DNA of 64,000 nt from Streptomyces sp. Alt3. GTDB taxonomy: Bacteria; Actinomycetota; Actinomycetes; Streptomycetales; Streptomycetaceae. The position numbers were made by a program, and so were the translations under genes. Positions 17,218 to 25,020 of this stretch are shown here, one piece after another (the stretch's first letter is position 1; each line of letters opens with the position of its first letter). The notes under the pieces are model-generated. The model did not search any database. It was given only the letters and a program-made list of their open reading frames with translations, and was not told where the DNA came from. The stretch covers positions 6,076,001 to 6,140,000 of the forward strand of contig NZ_CP120983.1 of assembly GCF_030719215.1 (NCBI RefSeq), given 5' to 3'.

Positions 17218-18420
17218 TCAGCCCCGCAGCACCAGCGCCTGCCCCGCCACCACCAGCATCACCTGCTCGCACTCGGCGGCGAACGCGGCGTTCAGGCGGC
17301 CCAGTTCGTCCCGGAAGCGCCGCCCCGAGGCCGTCGCGGGGACCACGCCCGAGCCGGTCTCGTTCGTCACGGCGACGACCGTACGACGCGTCCCGCGCAC
17401 CGCGCGGACGAGCTCGGCGACGCGTCCGCGGAGCTTCTCCTCCCCGCCGTCCGCCCACCGGCCGTCGTCCCACGCGTCGACCCGGTCCATCGCGTCCGTC
17501 AGCCACAGCGACAGACAGTCGATCAGCAGGGGCGGGCCGTCCTCCTCCAGCAGACCCACCAGTTCGCAGGTCTCCTCGGTGCGCCAGGCGGCGGGCCTGC
17601 GCTCGCGGTGCAGCCCGACCCTGGCCGCCCACTCGGCGTCCCCCTCACGGCGCCCGCCCGTCGCCACGTAGACCACCTCGGGGAAGGTCTCCAGACGCTG
17701 TTCGGCCTCCACCGACTTCCCCGAACGTGCCCCGCCCGTGACCAGCGTGCGCCGGGGCACCTCGGGAACCGCGTGGTACGCGCCGACCGGCAGCGTCGAG
17801 CCGTCCGGCACCGCCCGGGCGCCGCCGGCCGCGAGCCGGCGGTCCAGCTCGGCCCCGGGCGGCGCGTCGTGGTCCAGATGGACGGCGACGACCTCGGTGT
17901 CCGGCCCGACCGCCTCGACGGCCCGCAGCCTGGCCACGGCGTCCGGCCGCCCGATCACGTCGCACACGACCATGTCGTACGGCTCCGCCACCGGGGCCGC
18001 CAGGCCGGCGGGGGAGGCCCCGGGCGGCAGGTACAGCAGGCGCTCGCCCTCCGGCGACGTCACCTCGTAACCCGTACCCGGCGCGTCCATCGCCAGGGCC
18101 CGTACCCGGTGGCCGCTGATCAGAGTGAGCTCCTGGCCGTCCGGGACACGGCTCGCGGGCGGGAGGGAGGCGGGCAGCTCCACCGCGGGCCCGTCATGGG
18201 GGTGGGTCAGCAGCACCTGCCGCACGGCGGCGAGCGAGCGGCCCGCGCGGGCGGCGGCGAACACGGCACCCGGGGTGAGGTCCAGCAGCAGCGCGTCGTC
18301 GACGAGCAGCGCGGTGGCGGCCCGTGCCCCGCCGCCGCGGGAGGAGGCGCAGACGGCGCAGGGGCAGTCGGGCCGCGGCAGCCCGTCGGGGGCGCCGGTG
18401 CCGAGCAGTGTCAGTTCCAC
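17218..18420 (-). CDS. cobU: MBL-fold domain fused to adenosylcobinamide kinase/guanylyltransferase
   Basis: A 400-residue two-part protein. Residues from about 222 onward are CobU/CobP. They show the P-loop VTGGARSGKSVEAE (about 228-235), VYVATGG, LLIDCLSLWLTDAM and VTNETGSGVVP, and catalyse both phosphorylation and GMP transfer to adenosylcobinamide. Residues 1 to about 215 resemble a PhnP-like metallo-beta-lactamase fold, with LTLLGTGAPDGLP and a CPCAVC cluster. The metal motif, however, reads THPHDGP rather than HxHxDH, so the domain is probably not a normal hydrolase. The fusion is, to my knowledge, common in Streptomyces. Confidence 0.9.
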   Translation of the reverse strand: MELTLLGTGAPDGLPRPDCPCAVCASSRGGGARAATALLVDDALLLDLTPGAVFAAARAGRSLAAVRQVLLTHPHDGPAVELPASLPPASRVPDGQELTLISGHRVRALAMDAPGTGYEVTSPEGERLLYLPPGASPAGLAAPVAEPYDMVVCDVIGRPDAVARLRAVEAVGPDTEVVAVHLDHDAPPGAELDRRLAAGGARAVPDGSTLPVGAYHAVPEVPRRTLVTGGARSGKSVEAEQRLETFPEVVYVATGGRREGDAEWAARVGLHRERRPAAWRTEETCELVGLLEEDGPPLLIDCLSLWLTDAMDRVDAWDDGRWADGGEEKLRGRVAELVRAVRGTRRTVVAVTNETGSGVVPATASGRRFRDELGRLNAAFAAECEQVMLVVAGQALVLRG

Positions 18421-18506
18421 GCTCTGATCCTCCCGTGTCCATCCGCCACCTGCGCGCCCGGGACACCCACTAGTCTTCGGGGAGCAACGTGACCCAGGAG
18501 GCGGAC

Positions 18507-18710
18507 ATGGCGTGGACGTGGCGGTTCGAGAAGTCCGACGGTACGGAGACGGAGCCGGCGCTGCAGCCGGAGGAGTTCACGACCCAGGGCGACGCGGAGT
18601 CCTGGATCGGTGAGTTCTGGAAGGAGCTCCTCGAAGGCGGCGCGGACCAGGTGACGCTCTTCGAGGACGCGACGAAGATCTACGGCCCCATGGGCCTCCA
18701 GGCCGACTGA
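18507..18710 (+). CDS. Small conserved protein (67 aa)
   Basis: A 67-residue acidic soluble protein with many W/F residues (MAWTWRFEKSDGT, SWIGEFWKELLEGGADQVTLFEDATKIYGPMG). AGGAGG lies five bases before the ATG, which decides the start. It diverges from cobU with about 86 bases between starts. GC3 bias is normal, so the gene is real, but no function or named family can be assigned. Confidence 0.78.
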   Translation: MAWTWRFEKSDGTETEPALQPEEFTTQGDAESWIGEFWKELLEGGADQVTLFEDATKIYGPMGLQAD

Positions 18711-18787
18711 GGCCCGCGGACCCGCCCGGACCCCGGCGTCCGGGCGGGCTCCCCGGCCGCCGGTGACCATGGGCCCCTGACCGGCTC

Positions 18788-19861
18788 TCAGATCTCTCCC
18801 AGGGTGACCTCGGCGCTCTTCGCCGCGTCGCCCCGGGTGTACGTCACCTCGACCTTCTCGCCCGGCTTGTCGCCCGCCAGGGCCTCCGAGAGGGAGGTGA
18901 TCGTCGTGACCCGGTCGTCACCGATCCGGGTGATGATGTCGCCGGCTCGCAGCCCGGCCTTCTCCGCGGCCCCGCCCTTCTGGACGCTGACGATCGCGAC
19001 ACCCGCGGGCTTGTACGCGTCGTCGACGACGGTGCGTCCCGTGATCTCCAGCGCCGCCCGGCCCGAGTCGGTGACCTTGCCCGATTCGATGATCTGGTCG
19101 GCGACCGTCCGGACCATGGAGACGGGGATGGCGAACCCGATCCCCGGCGCCGCGGAGTCGCCCAGCTGGGGGTCGGTCGCCGCGAGGGTCGGGATACCGA
19201 TCACCTCGCTGTCGAGGTTCACCAGGGCGCCACCGCTGTTGCCCGGGTTGATCGCCGCCGAGGTCTGCACCATGTCGGCGAGCGTCGCCCCGGTGCCGCC
19301 GCCCGAGCGGCTCTCGCTGACGGTCCGCCCCACGGCCGAGACGATGCCCTGGGTGACGCTGCTGGACAGTCCGAGCGGTGAGCCCATCGCCAGGACGATC
19401 TGCCCCACCTCCACCTCGTCGGTGTCCCCGAACTCCGCGGCACGTAGCCCGTCAGGCGCGTCGTCGAGCTTGATGACGGCCAGGTCCTGCTCGGGGTAGG
19501 ACGAGACGAGGGAGGCCTTCAGCACCTTCTCACCGGTGGCGACGCTGACGTCGAAGGACTTCTCGTCGCCCACGACATGGGCGTTCGTGACGATGTGCCC
19601 CTTGTCGTCGTAGACGATGCCCGAGCCGAGCCCGTCCCCGGCGCCGATCTGCACGACGGAGGGCAGCACGTCCTTGATGACCGACTGGTACCGGTCCTCC
19701 AGGTCGCCCGTCGCGCGGGACACCACCGCTCGCCGGTCCGGGGCGGCCGACGGGGCCGGTCCCGGCCCGGCGCAGCCGCCCGTCAGGGCGATCGCGCAGG
19801 CACCGGCGGCCAGGGGCATGAGCGAGCGGCGTACCCGGGTGCGGGAAGGGGTTGCGTCCAT
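18788..19861 (-). CDS. HtrA/DegP-like trypsin-fold protease lipoprotein with PDZ domain
   Basis: A 357-residue envelope protease. A lipobox (LTGGC, Cys30) follows a hydrophobic signal segment, so the mature protein is probably membrane-anchored outside the cell. The catalytic triad is visible: His95 in TNAHVV, Asp126 in DLAVI and Ser209 in GNSGG. A PDZ domain occupies about residues 265-350 (AGVAIVSVQKGGAAEKAGLRAGDIITRIGDD). The likely role is quality control of envelope proteins. It is monocistronic, with the methyltransferase gene 74 bases further upstream. Confidence 0.93.
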   Translation of the reverse strand: MDATPSRTRVRRSLMPLAAGACAIALTGGCAGPGPAPSAAPDRRAVVSRATGDLEDRYQSVIKDVLPSVVQIGAGDGLGSGIVYDDKGHIVTNAHVVGDEKSFDVSVATGEKVLKASLVSSYPEQDLAVIKLDDAPDGLRAAEFGDTDEVEVGQIVLAMGSPLGLSSSVTQGIVSAVGRTVSESRSGGGTGATLADMVQTSAAINPGNSGGALVNLDSEVIGIPTLAATDPQLGDSAAPGIGFAIPVSMVRTVADQIIESGKVTDSGRAALEITGRTVVDDAYKPAGVAIVSVQKGGAAEKAGLRAGDIITRIGDDRVTTITSLSEALAGDKPGEKVEVTYTRGDAAKSAEVTLGEI

Positions 19862-19935
19862 GCCCGGAGTATGGCCAGGGCCCGGCGGCGGCGGCCTGCG
19901 CTGCTGGGCCGATCAGCGGTACGCAGGCAGCGCTG

Positions 19936-20733
19936 TCAGCCGCGCACGCCGCACAGGTGCAGCAGCGCGGCCACCCCGCGGTACGGGTCGGTCCGCCCGG
20001 CCCTGTCCTCGGCGTCGAACACGCGCGCCAGTTCCTCGGGGCCGGGCAGTTCCGCCTCGTTGCTCACGTTGTCCGTGAAGACCCGCACGCCGTACCAGGT
20101 GTGCAGTGGGGCGGCGATCCCGGCGAGGGTGGCCCGCAGCACTTCGAGGCGGTCCGCCCGGACGGAGAGACCGAGCCTGTTCGTGTACGTGTCCGTCTCG
20201 AACGCGGCGAGGGCCGCGCCGAAGTCGCCGGCCGTCCCCGGCCGCATCGCCAGCGCGTCCGCGTTCCGCACGAGCAGCGAGAGCAGACCGCCGGGAGCCA
20301 GCATCCGGGCCAGACCGGCCAGCAGCGGATCCGGCTCGGGCACATACATCAGCACACCGTGGCAGAGCACCACGTCGAAGCTGCCGGGCAGGAAGTGCAC
20401 CCCGGTGTCACGGCCGTCGCCCTCGATGAGCCGCACCCGCTCCCGGATGCCCTCGGGCTCGCCCGCCAGTGACTCCCGCGCGGTCCGTAGCATCTCGGCG
20501 TCGGACTCCAGGCCCGTCACGGAGTGCCCGGCCCGCGCCAGGCGCAGGGCCTGCGTGCCCTGGCCCATGCCGACGTCCAGCACCCGCAGCCGCTGCCCCA
20601 CGGGGTAGCGCGCGGCTATCTGCTCGTCGAGCTGCCGGGCGACGAGCTCCTGGCGGACGGTGTTGCGCAGTCCGCCGAGCCCGCTCAGCCACTGGGAGGA
20701 CACCCCCGTGAAGCCGGAGGTCTCCGTGGTCAG
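19936..20733 (-). CDS. Class I SAM-dependent methyltransferase (CTG start)
   Basis: A 265-residue methyltransferase with SAM motif I VLDVGMGQGTQALRLA (about residues 51-66), the acidic motif GLESDAEML, GDGRD, and motif IV VLCHGVLMYVPEPDPLL. It resembles the CmoM/SmtA group. The first ATG/GTG in frame (20703) has no ribosome site. The frame continues upstream to a CTG at 20733 that has GGAGAG five bases before it and forms a CTGA overlap with the stop of the upstream DUF3043 gene. That is the geometry of translational coupling, so CTG is preferred as start. Confidence 0.85.
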   Translation of the reverse strand: MTTETSGFTGVSSQWLSGLGGLRNTVRQELVARQLDEQIAARYPVGQRLRVLDVGMGQGTQALRLARAGHSVTGLESDAEMLRTARESLAGEPEGIRERVRLIEGDGRDTGVHFLPGSFDVVLCHGVLMYVPEPDPLLAGLARMLAPGGLLSLLVRNADALAMRPGTAGDFGAALAAFETDTYTNRLGLSVRADRLEVLRATLAGIAAPLHTWYGVRVFTDNVSNEAELPGPEELARVFDAEDRAGRTDPYRGVAALLHLCGVRG

Positions 20734-21329
20734 GGCCGCTCTCCGCGCTTGACCTGCGGCTTGGGCAGACGCAGCCGGCGCATCTGGAGCGTGCGCATCA
20801 GGCCGTAGGCCACCGCGCCGCGCTTCGGGGTGTCCGGGAAGCGCTGGGCCAGCTGCTTCTTCAGACGGAACCCGAGGCCGATGGAGTCGACGACGATCAG
20901 CACGATCACGCCGAGCCAGAGCAGCAGCGAGATGTTCTGGATGTTCTGCACCTGGATCACGCTGAGGATCAGGATGATCACCGCGAGCGGAAGGAAATAT
21001 TCCGCGATGCAGAAGCGCGAGTCCACGAAGTCGCGGACGTAGCGGCGCACGGGCCCCTTGTCGCGGACCGGCAGATAACGCTCGTCGCCCGACGCGAGTG
21101 CTTCCCGCTGTCGGGCCATGTCCGCCCGGCGGGCCTCGCGCTGGCGCTTCGCGGCCTCCTTGCGATCGGTCGGCGCGCCGCTGGAGGCACGTCGGCGCTG
21201 CGTCTGGGCATCGCTGCGCTTGGGGGTGGGGCGACCTTTGGGAGCCTGAGGGTCGCGGGGCTGCTTGGAGAGGTCCGCCGTCACCTTGCCGGTGGGGGCC
21301 TTCTCTTCCTTGGAACGGCTACGGAACAC
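20730..21329 (-). CDS. DUF3043 membrane protein
   Basis: A 199-residue protein with a highly basic, K/R/P/Q-rich N-terminal half (SKQPRDPQAPKGRPTPKRSD, EAAKRQREARRADMARQREAL). Two adjacent membrane helices lie at about residues 103-145 (YFLPLAVIILILSVIQV and LLLWLGVIVLIVVDSIGL), and the tail is basic. This is the DUF3043 layout seen throughout actinobacteria; its role is unknown. The GTG at 21329 matches the family's VFRSRSKEEKAP opening. The longer frame to 21485 has no coding character. It overlaps the methyltransferase by four bases. Confidence 0.85.
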   Translation of the reverse strand: MFRSRSKEEKAPTGKVTADLSKQPRDPQAPKGRPTPKRSDAQTQRRRASSGAPTDRKEAAKRQREARRADMARQREALASGDERYLPVRDKGPVRRYVRDFVDSRFCIAEYFLPLAVIILILSVIQVQNIQNISLLLWLGVIVLIVVDSIGLGFRLKKQLAQRFPDTPKRGAVAYGLMRTLQMRRLRLPKPQVKRGERP

Positions 21330-21613
21330 AAAACCCAAGGGTACGGGGTCGCCCGGGAGTACCGGGGACCGGCCGGGAACGATCCGGCAACGGCCTGCGT
21401 CCTGAAAAGCGTCCCGACAGGGACAGAACGGACGCCGTCGGCATCGTCCCCGATGTTCGTCTACTCCCTGGGCGGGAGTGGTCATCGGCGGCAGTCGTCC
21501 TTGCGGAGGAGCACATCCGTGCTCGAACAGTGCGGTAATGGAGACAGGGCCCGTACTGTGGGTTCTGTTGGAGTGCTGGAGCTCAGTTCGTCAGAAGGGG
21601 GCGCGCGAAGCCC

Positions 21614-22408
21614 ATGAGCGGTGTCATGAAGCGTATGGGGATGATCTTCCGCGCGAAGGCAAACAAGGCCCTTGACCGGGCCGAGGATCCGCGCGAGACC
21701 CTCGATTACTCGTACCAGAAGCAGCTGGAGCTGCTCCAGAAGGTACGCCGCGGAGTCGCCGACGTGGCGACCTCGCGCAAGCGCCTGGAGCTGCAGCTGA
21801 ACCAGCTGCAGGGACAGTCGTCCAAGCTGGAGGACCAGGGGCGCAAGGCGCTCGCGCTCGGCCGCGAGGACCTGGCCCGCGAGGCGCTGTCGAGGCGCGC
21901 CGCCCTCCAGCAACAGGTCACGGACCTGGAGACGCAGCACCGGACGCTGCAGGGTGAGGAGGAGAAGCTCACTCTGGCGGCGCAGCGCCTGCAGGCCAAG
22001 GTGGACGCCTTCCGCACGAAGAAGGAGACCATCAAGGCCACCTACACCGCGGCCCAGGCCCAGACCCGGATCGGCGAGGCCTTCTCCGGCATCTCCGAGG
22101 AGATGGGCGACGTCGGCCTGGCGATCCAGCGGGCCGAGGACAAGACGCAGCAGCTCCAGGCGCGTGCGGGAGCCATCGACGAGCTGCTGGCCTCCGGCGC
22201 GCTCGACGACCCGTCCGGCACGGCGAAGGACGACATTGCCGCCGAGCTGGACCGCATCTCCGGTGGTACGGATGTGGAGCTGGAACTGCAGCGCATGAAG
22301 GCCGAGCTGGCCGGCGGTTCCGCCGGGCAGCAGCAGGCCATCGAGGGCGGCGCCGAGGACGCGGCACCGCAGTCGCAGCAGTCCCCGCACAAGTTCGACA
22401 AGCAGTGA
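21614..22408 (+). CDS. pspA: PspA/IM30 family membrane-stress protein
   Basis: A 264-residue, almost wholly helical coiled-coil protein of the PspA/Vipp1 (ESCRT-III-like) family. These proteins bind damaged inner membrane and limit proton leakage. The N-terminal amphipathic segment (MKRMGMIFRAKANKALDRAEDPRETLDYSY) and the long heptad region (QLELLQKVRRGVADVATSRKRLELQ onward) are typical. A Q/A-rich disordered tail ends in PHKFDKQ. pspAA follows after ten bases. A NarL-type two-component system and an RND exporter lie just beyond on the same strand. Confidence 0.94.
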   Translation: MSGVMKRMGMIFRAKANKALDRAEDPRETLDYSYQKQLELLQKVRRGVADVATSRKRLELQLNQLQGQSSKLEDQGRKALALGREDLAREALSRRAALQQQVTDLETQHRTLQGEEEKLTLAAQRLQAKVDAFRTKKETIKATYTAAQAQTRIGEAFSGISEEMGDVGLAIQRAEDKTQQLQARAGAIDELLASGALDDPSGTAKDDIAAELDRISGGTDVELELQRMKAELAGGSAGQQQAIEGGAEDAAPQSQQSPHKFDKQ

Positions 22409-22418
22409 GGGCGGCGTC

Positions 22419-22697
22419 ATGATCGTACGGATCATGGGGGAGGGCCAGGTCGTACTGGCCGACAGTCATGTCGCCGAGCTGAACAAGCTCGACGACATAC
22501 TCCTCGCGGAGATGGAGAGCGGAGACGGACCCGGCTTCCGGACCACGCTCCACGCGCTTCTGGACAAGGTGCGCGAGCTCGGCGCGCCTCTCCCGGACGA
22601 CTCCCTGGAGCCGTCCGAACTGATCCTTCCGGCACCTGACGCCACGCTCGAAGAGGTGCGTTCCATGCTCCGCGACGACGGGCTGATCCCCGGCTGA
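22419..22697 (+). CDS. pspAA: PspA-associated protein PspAA
   Basis: A 92-residue protein, MIVRIMGEGQVVLADSHVAELNKLDDILLAEMESGD, matching the PspAA family that accompanies PspA in actinobacteria. Its partner role is inferred from that conserved linkage. It starts ten bases after pspA in the same operon and ends before a weak hairpin. Confidence 0.9.
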   Translation: MIVRIMGEGQVVLADSHVAELNKLDDILLAEMESGDGPGFRTTLHALLDKVRELGAPLPDDSLEPSELILPAPDATLEEVRSMLRDDGLIPG

Positions 22698-22727
22698 CCG
22701 GAGCCGCCCGCTCCACACTCCCCGCGA

Positions 22728-22753
22728 TGCCCCGCCCGGTCCGGCGCGGGGCA
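22728..22753 (+). terminator. Possible pspA-pspAA terminator
   Basis: TGCCCCGC (22728-22735) pairs with GCGGGGCA (22746-22753) across a 10-base loop, 30 bases after the pspAA stop codon. Confidence 0.45.
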
Positions 22754-22811
22754 CCGTGCTGTTCCGGGCGTCCGTACGGTCGCCTGTCGGCGCACGGACG
22801 ATTCCCGCGCT

Positions 22812-24128
22812 GTGACGGCGTCCGGACCGCCCCGTCGACGACACGCCGTACCGTTGCTCGACGTGACCACCCTCGGAACCGGGTTCGTGCGGCCCCGCCG
22901 CTGGCTGCGCGGCCATCCCCTCGCCTTCGACCGGGGGCTGGCGGCAGCCGTGCTCGTCTGCATGATCTGCGCGGCGTTCGCCGAGCCGGACCCGGGCCAC
23001 GGGCCCGTCTTCCACGCCCGTCCCCCCGGACCGTTCAGCATGCTGCTGATGGTCCTCGCCGCCGTGGCCCTCGTCCTGCGCCGGCGCAGGCCCGTCGCCG
23101 TGCTCGCCGTGACGGGACTGCTGTCCGCCGTCGGGTTCCTCCTGACGGATCCGCCCGCCCCCGTGGTGCTGAGCGTGGTCCTCGCGCTGTTCACCGTCGC
23201 GTCCCGCACTGACCGCCCCACCACCTGGCGTGCCGGCCTGCTGACCATGCTGGTGCTGACCATGGCGGCGATGGTGGTCGGCCCGACGCCCTGGTACAGC
23301 CAGGAGAACGTCGGGGTGCTCGCCTGGACGGGGCTGGCCTGCGCCGCCGGGGACGCGGTGCGCAGCAGGCGCGCGTTCATCGACGCGATCAGGGAACGGG
23401 CCGAACGCGCGGAGCGCACCCGCGAGGAGGAGGCCCGCCGCCGGGTCGCCGAGGAGCGCCTTCGGATCGCCAGGGACCTCCACGACGTCGTCGCCCACCA
23501 CATCGCCCTGGTCAACGTGCAGGCCGGGGTCGCCGCCCATGTGATGGACAAGCGCCCCGACCAGGCGAAGGAGGCACTCGCCCACGTGCGGGAGGCCAGC
23601 CGCTCCGCGCTCAACGAGCTCCGGGCCACGGTCGGGCTGCTGCGCCAGTCCGGCGACCCGGAGGCGCCCACGGAACCCGCCCCGGGTCTCGCCGTCCTCG
23701 ACGCGCTGGTCGACACCTTCCGCAACGCCGGGCTCCCCGTCGAGGTGGCCTGCACCGATCCGGACAGTCCGCTGCCCGCGGCGGCCGACCTCGCCGCCTA
23801 CCGGATCATCCAGGAGGCCCTGACCAACGTGCGCAAGCACGCGGGCGCCGGCGCCAAGGCCGAGGTGAGTGTCGTACGCGTCGGAGGGACCGCGGAGATA
23901 ACCGTGATCGACGATGGCGGCGGGCAGGCCCCCCGCCGGGCCCCTGACGACGGGGGCGGGCACGGCCTGATCGGCATGCGCGAGCGTGTCACCGCCCTCG
24001 GCGGCACCCTCACGGCCGCACCCCGTTACGGGGGCGGCTTCAGGGTCCATGCGATCCTGCCCCTCACGTCCCGCACACACGCGCCGGAGCGGCCGGACAC
24101 GGCGGGCACGACGGGGGGATGCGCATGA
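22812..24128 (+). CDS. NarL-type sensor histidine kinase
   Basis: A 438-residue membrane kinase. Several N-terminal transmembrane helices (about residues 45-180) precede a HisKA_3 domain, with phospho-accepting His224 in RIARDLHDVVAHHIALVNVQAG. A HATPase domain follows, with YRIIQEALTNVRKHAGA and a nucleotide-binding VIDDGGG...GHGLIGMRERV. The start is uncertain: GTG 22812 is given, GTG 22863 is an alternative, and neither has a clear Shine-Dalgarno. The gene ends in an ATGA overlap with its response regulator. The signal is unknown; its place after pspA suggests an envelope cue. Confidence 0.9.
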   Translation: MTASGPPRRRHAVPLLDVTTLGTGFVRPRRWLRGHPLAFDRGLAAAVLVCMICAAFAEPDPGHGPVFHARPPGPFSMLLMVLAAVALVLRRRRPVAVLAVTGLLSAVGFLLTDPPAPVVLSVVLALFTVASRTDRPTTWRAGLLTMLVLTMAAMVVGPTPWYSQENVGVLAWTGLACAAGDAVRSRRAFIDAIRERAERAERTREEEARRRVAEERLRIARDLHDVVAHHIALVNVQAGVAAHVMDKRPDQAKEALAHVREASRSALNELRATVGLLRQSGDPEAPTEPAPGLAVLDALVDTFRNAGLPVEVACTDPDSPLPAAADLAAYRIIQEALTNVRKHAGAGAKAEVSVVRVGGTAEITVIDDGGGQAPRRAPDDGGGHGLIGMRERVTALGGTLTAAPRYGGGFRVHAILPLTSRTHAPERPDTAGTTGGCA

Positions 24129-24814
24129 CGCCCATCAAGGTGCTGCTCGCCGACGACCAGGCACTGCTGCGCAGCGCGTTCCGGGTGCTGGTCGACTCCG
24201 AGTCGGACATGCAGGTCGTCGGGGAGGCCGCCGACGGGGCGGAGGCCGTGGCACTGGCCCGCTCGACGCGCGCCGACGTCGTGCTGATGGACATCCGCAT
24301 GCCGGGCACCGACGGGCTCACCGCGACCAGGATGATCAGCGCGGACCCGGACCTGGCGGGCGTACGGATCGTCATGCTCACCACCTTCGAGGTGGACGAG
24401 TACGTGGTGCAGTCCCTGCGTGCCGGCGCGTCCGGCTTCCTGGGCAAGGGCGCGGAGCCGGACGAACTGCTCAACGCCATCCGTGTCGCCGCGGCCGGTG
24501 AGGCGCTGCTCTCCCCGGTCGCGACCAAGGGCCTCATCGCCAGCTTCCTCGCCCAGGGCGGCAGCGCCGGGGAGGGGCCGGACGGGGCGGAGTACTCCGA
24601 GCGCCTCGCCGCGCTCACGGGGCGCGAGCGGGAGGTGCTCGTCCAGGTCGCGGGCGGGCACTCCAACGACCAGATCGCGGACCGCCTCGTCGTCAGCCCC
24701 CTCACCGTGAAGACCCATGTGAACCGGGCCATGGCGAAGCTGGGCGCGCGGGACCGGGCGCAATTGGTCGTCATTGCATACGAATCGGGCCTGGTGCGCC
24801 CCAGGGTGGAGTGA
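24125..24814 (+). CDS. NarL/LuxR family response regulator
   Basis: A 229-residue cytoplasmic regulator. It has a receiver domain with the acid pair DD (10-11), phosphoacceptor Asp56 in VVLMDIRMPG, a conserved Thr (VMLTTFE) and Lys (GFLGKGAEPDEL), and a LuxR HTH (LTGREREVLVQVAGGHSNDQIADRLVVSPLTVKTHVNRAMAKLG). ATG 24125 is preferred to ATG 24119 because GGGGGA lies at a proper distance and the ATG overlaps the kinase stop as ATGA. The pair is a translationally coupled two-component system. Confidence 0.94.
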   Translation: MTPIKVLLADDQALLRSAFRVLVDSESDMQVVGEAADGAEAVALARSTRADVVLMDIRMPGTDGLTATRMISADPDLAGVRIVMLTTFEVDEYVVQSLRAGASGFLGKGAEPDELLNAIRVAAAGEALLSPVATKGLIASFLAQGGSAGEGPDGAEYSERLAALTGREREVLVQVAGGHSNDQIADRLVVSPLTVKTHVNRAMAKLGARDRAQLVVIAYESGLVRPRVE

Positions 24815-24853
24815 CGGGTGTAGATCCGGCTACTCCAGCTGCGGTATGCGCGG

Positions 24854-24872
24854 CCCGGGAAAGTAACCCGGG
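24854..24872 (+). repeat. Hairpin between response regulator and RND exporter
   Basis: CCCGGG pairs with CCCGGG around AAAGTAA, 39 bases past the response-regulator stop. It could be a weak terminator. The remaining bases to 25020 hold a TATAGGT-like -10 near 24907 but nothing else clear. Confidence 0.35.
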
Positions 24873-25020
24873 GGCCGACGACTTCGCCCGCGGACCCGGC
24901 GATCGTATAGGTGGGCGGTCTGTGTCCCCTGTGATCACCGGCGTGAGCACGCACGGTGCACCGACGTGAGCACCGGCAGCCGCCCACCTGCCGCGTACGC
25001 CACAGAAGAGAGACCCACCC

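Noticed and set aside
18421..18506. Possible cobalamin riboswitch before the cob genes
   Set aside because: Only 86 bases separate the cobU start from the divergent small gene, and I see no B12-box-like sequence. The region before cobS is likewise too short.
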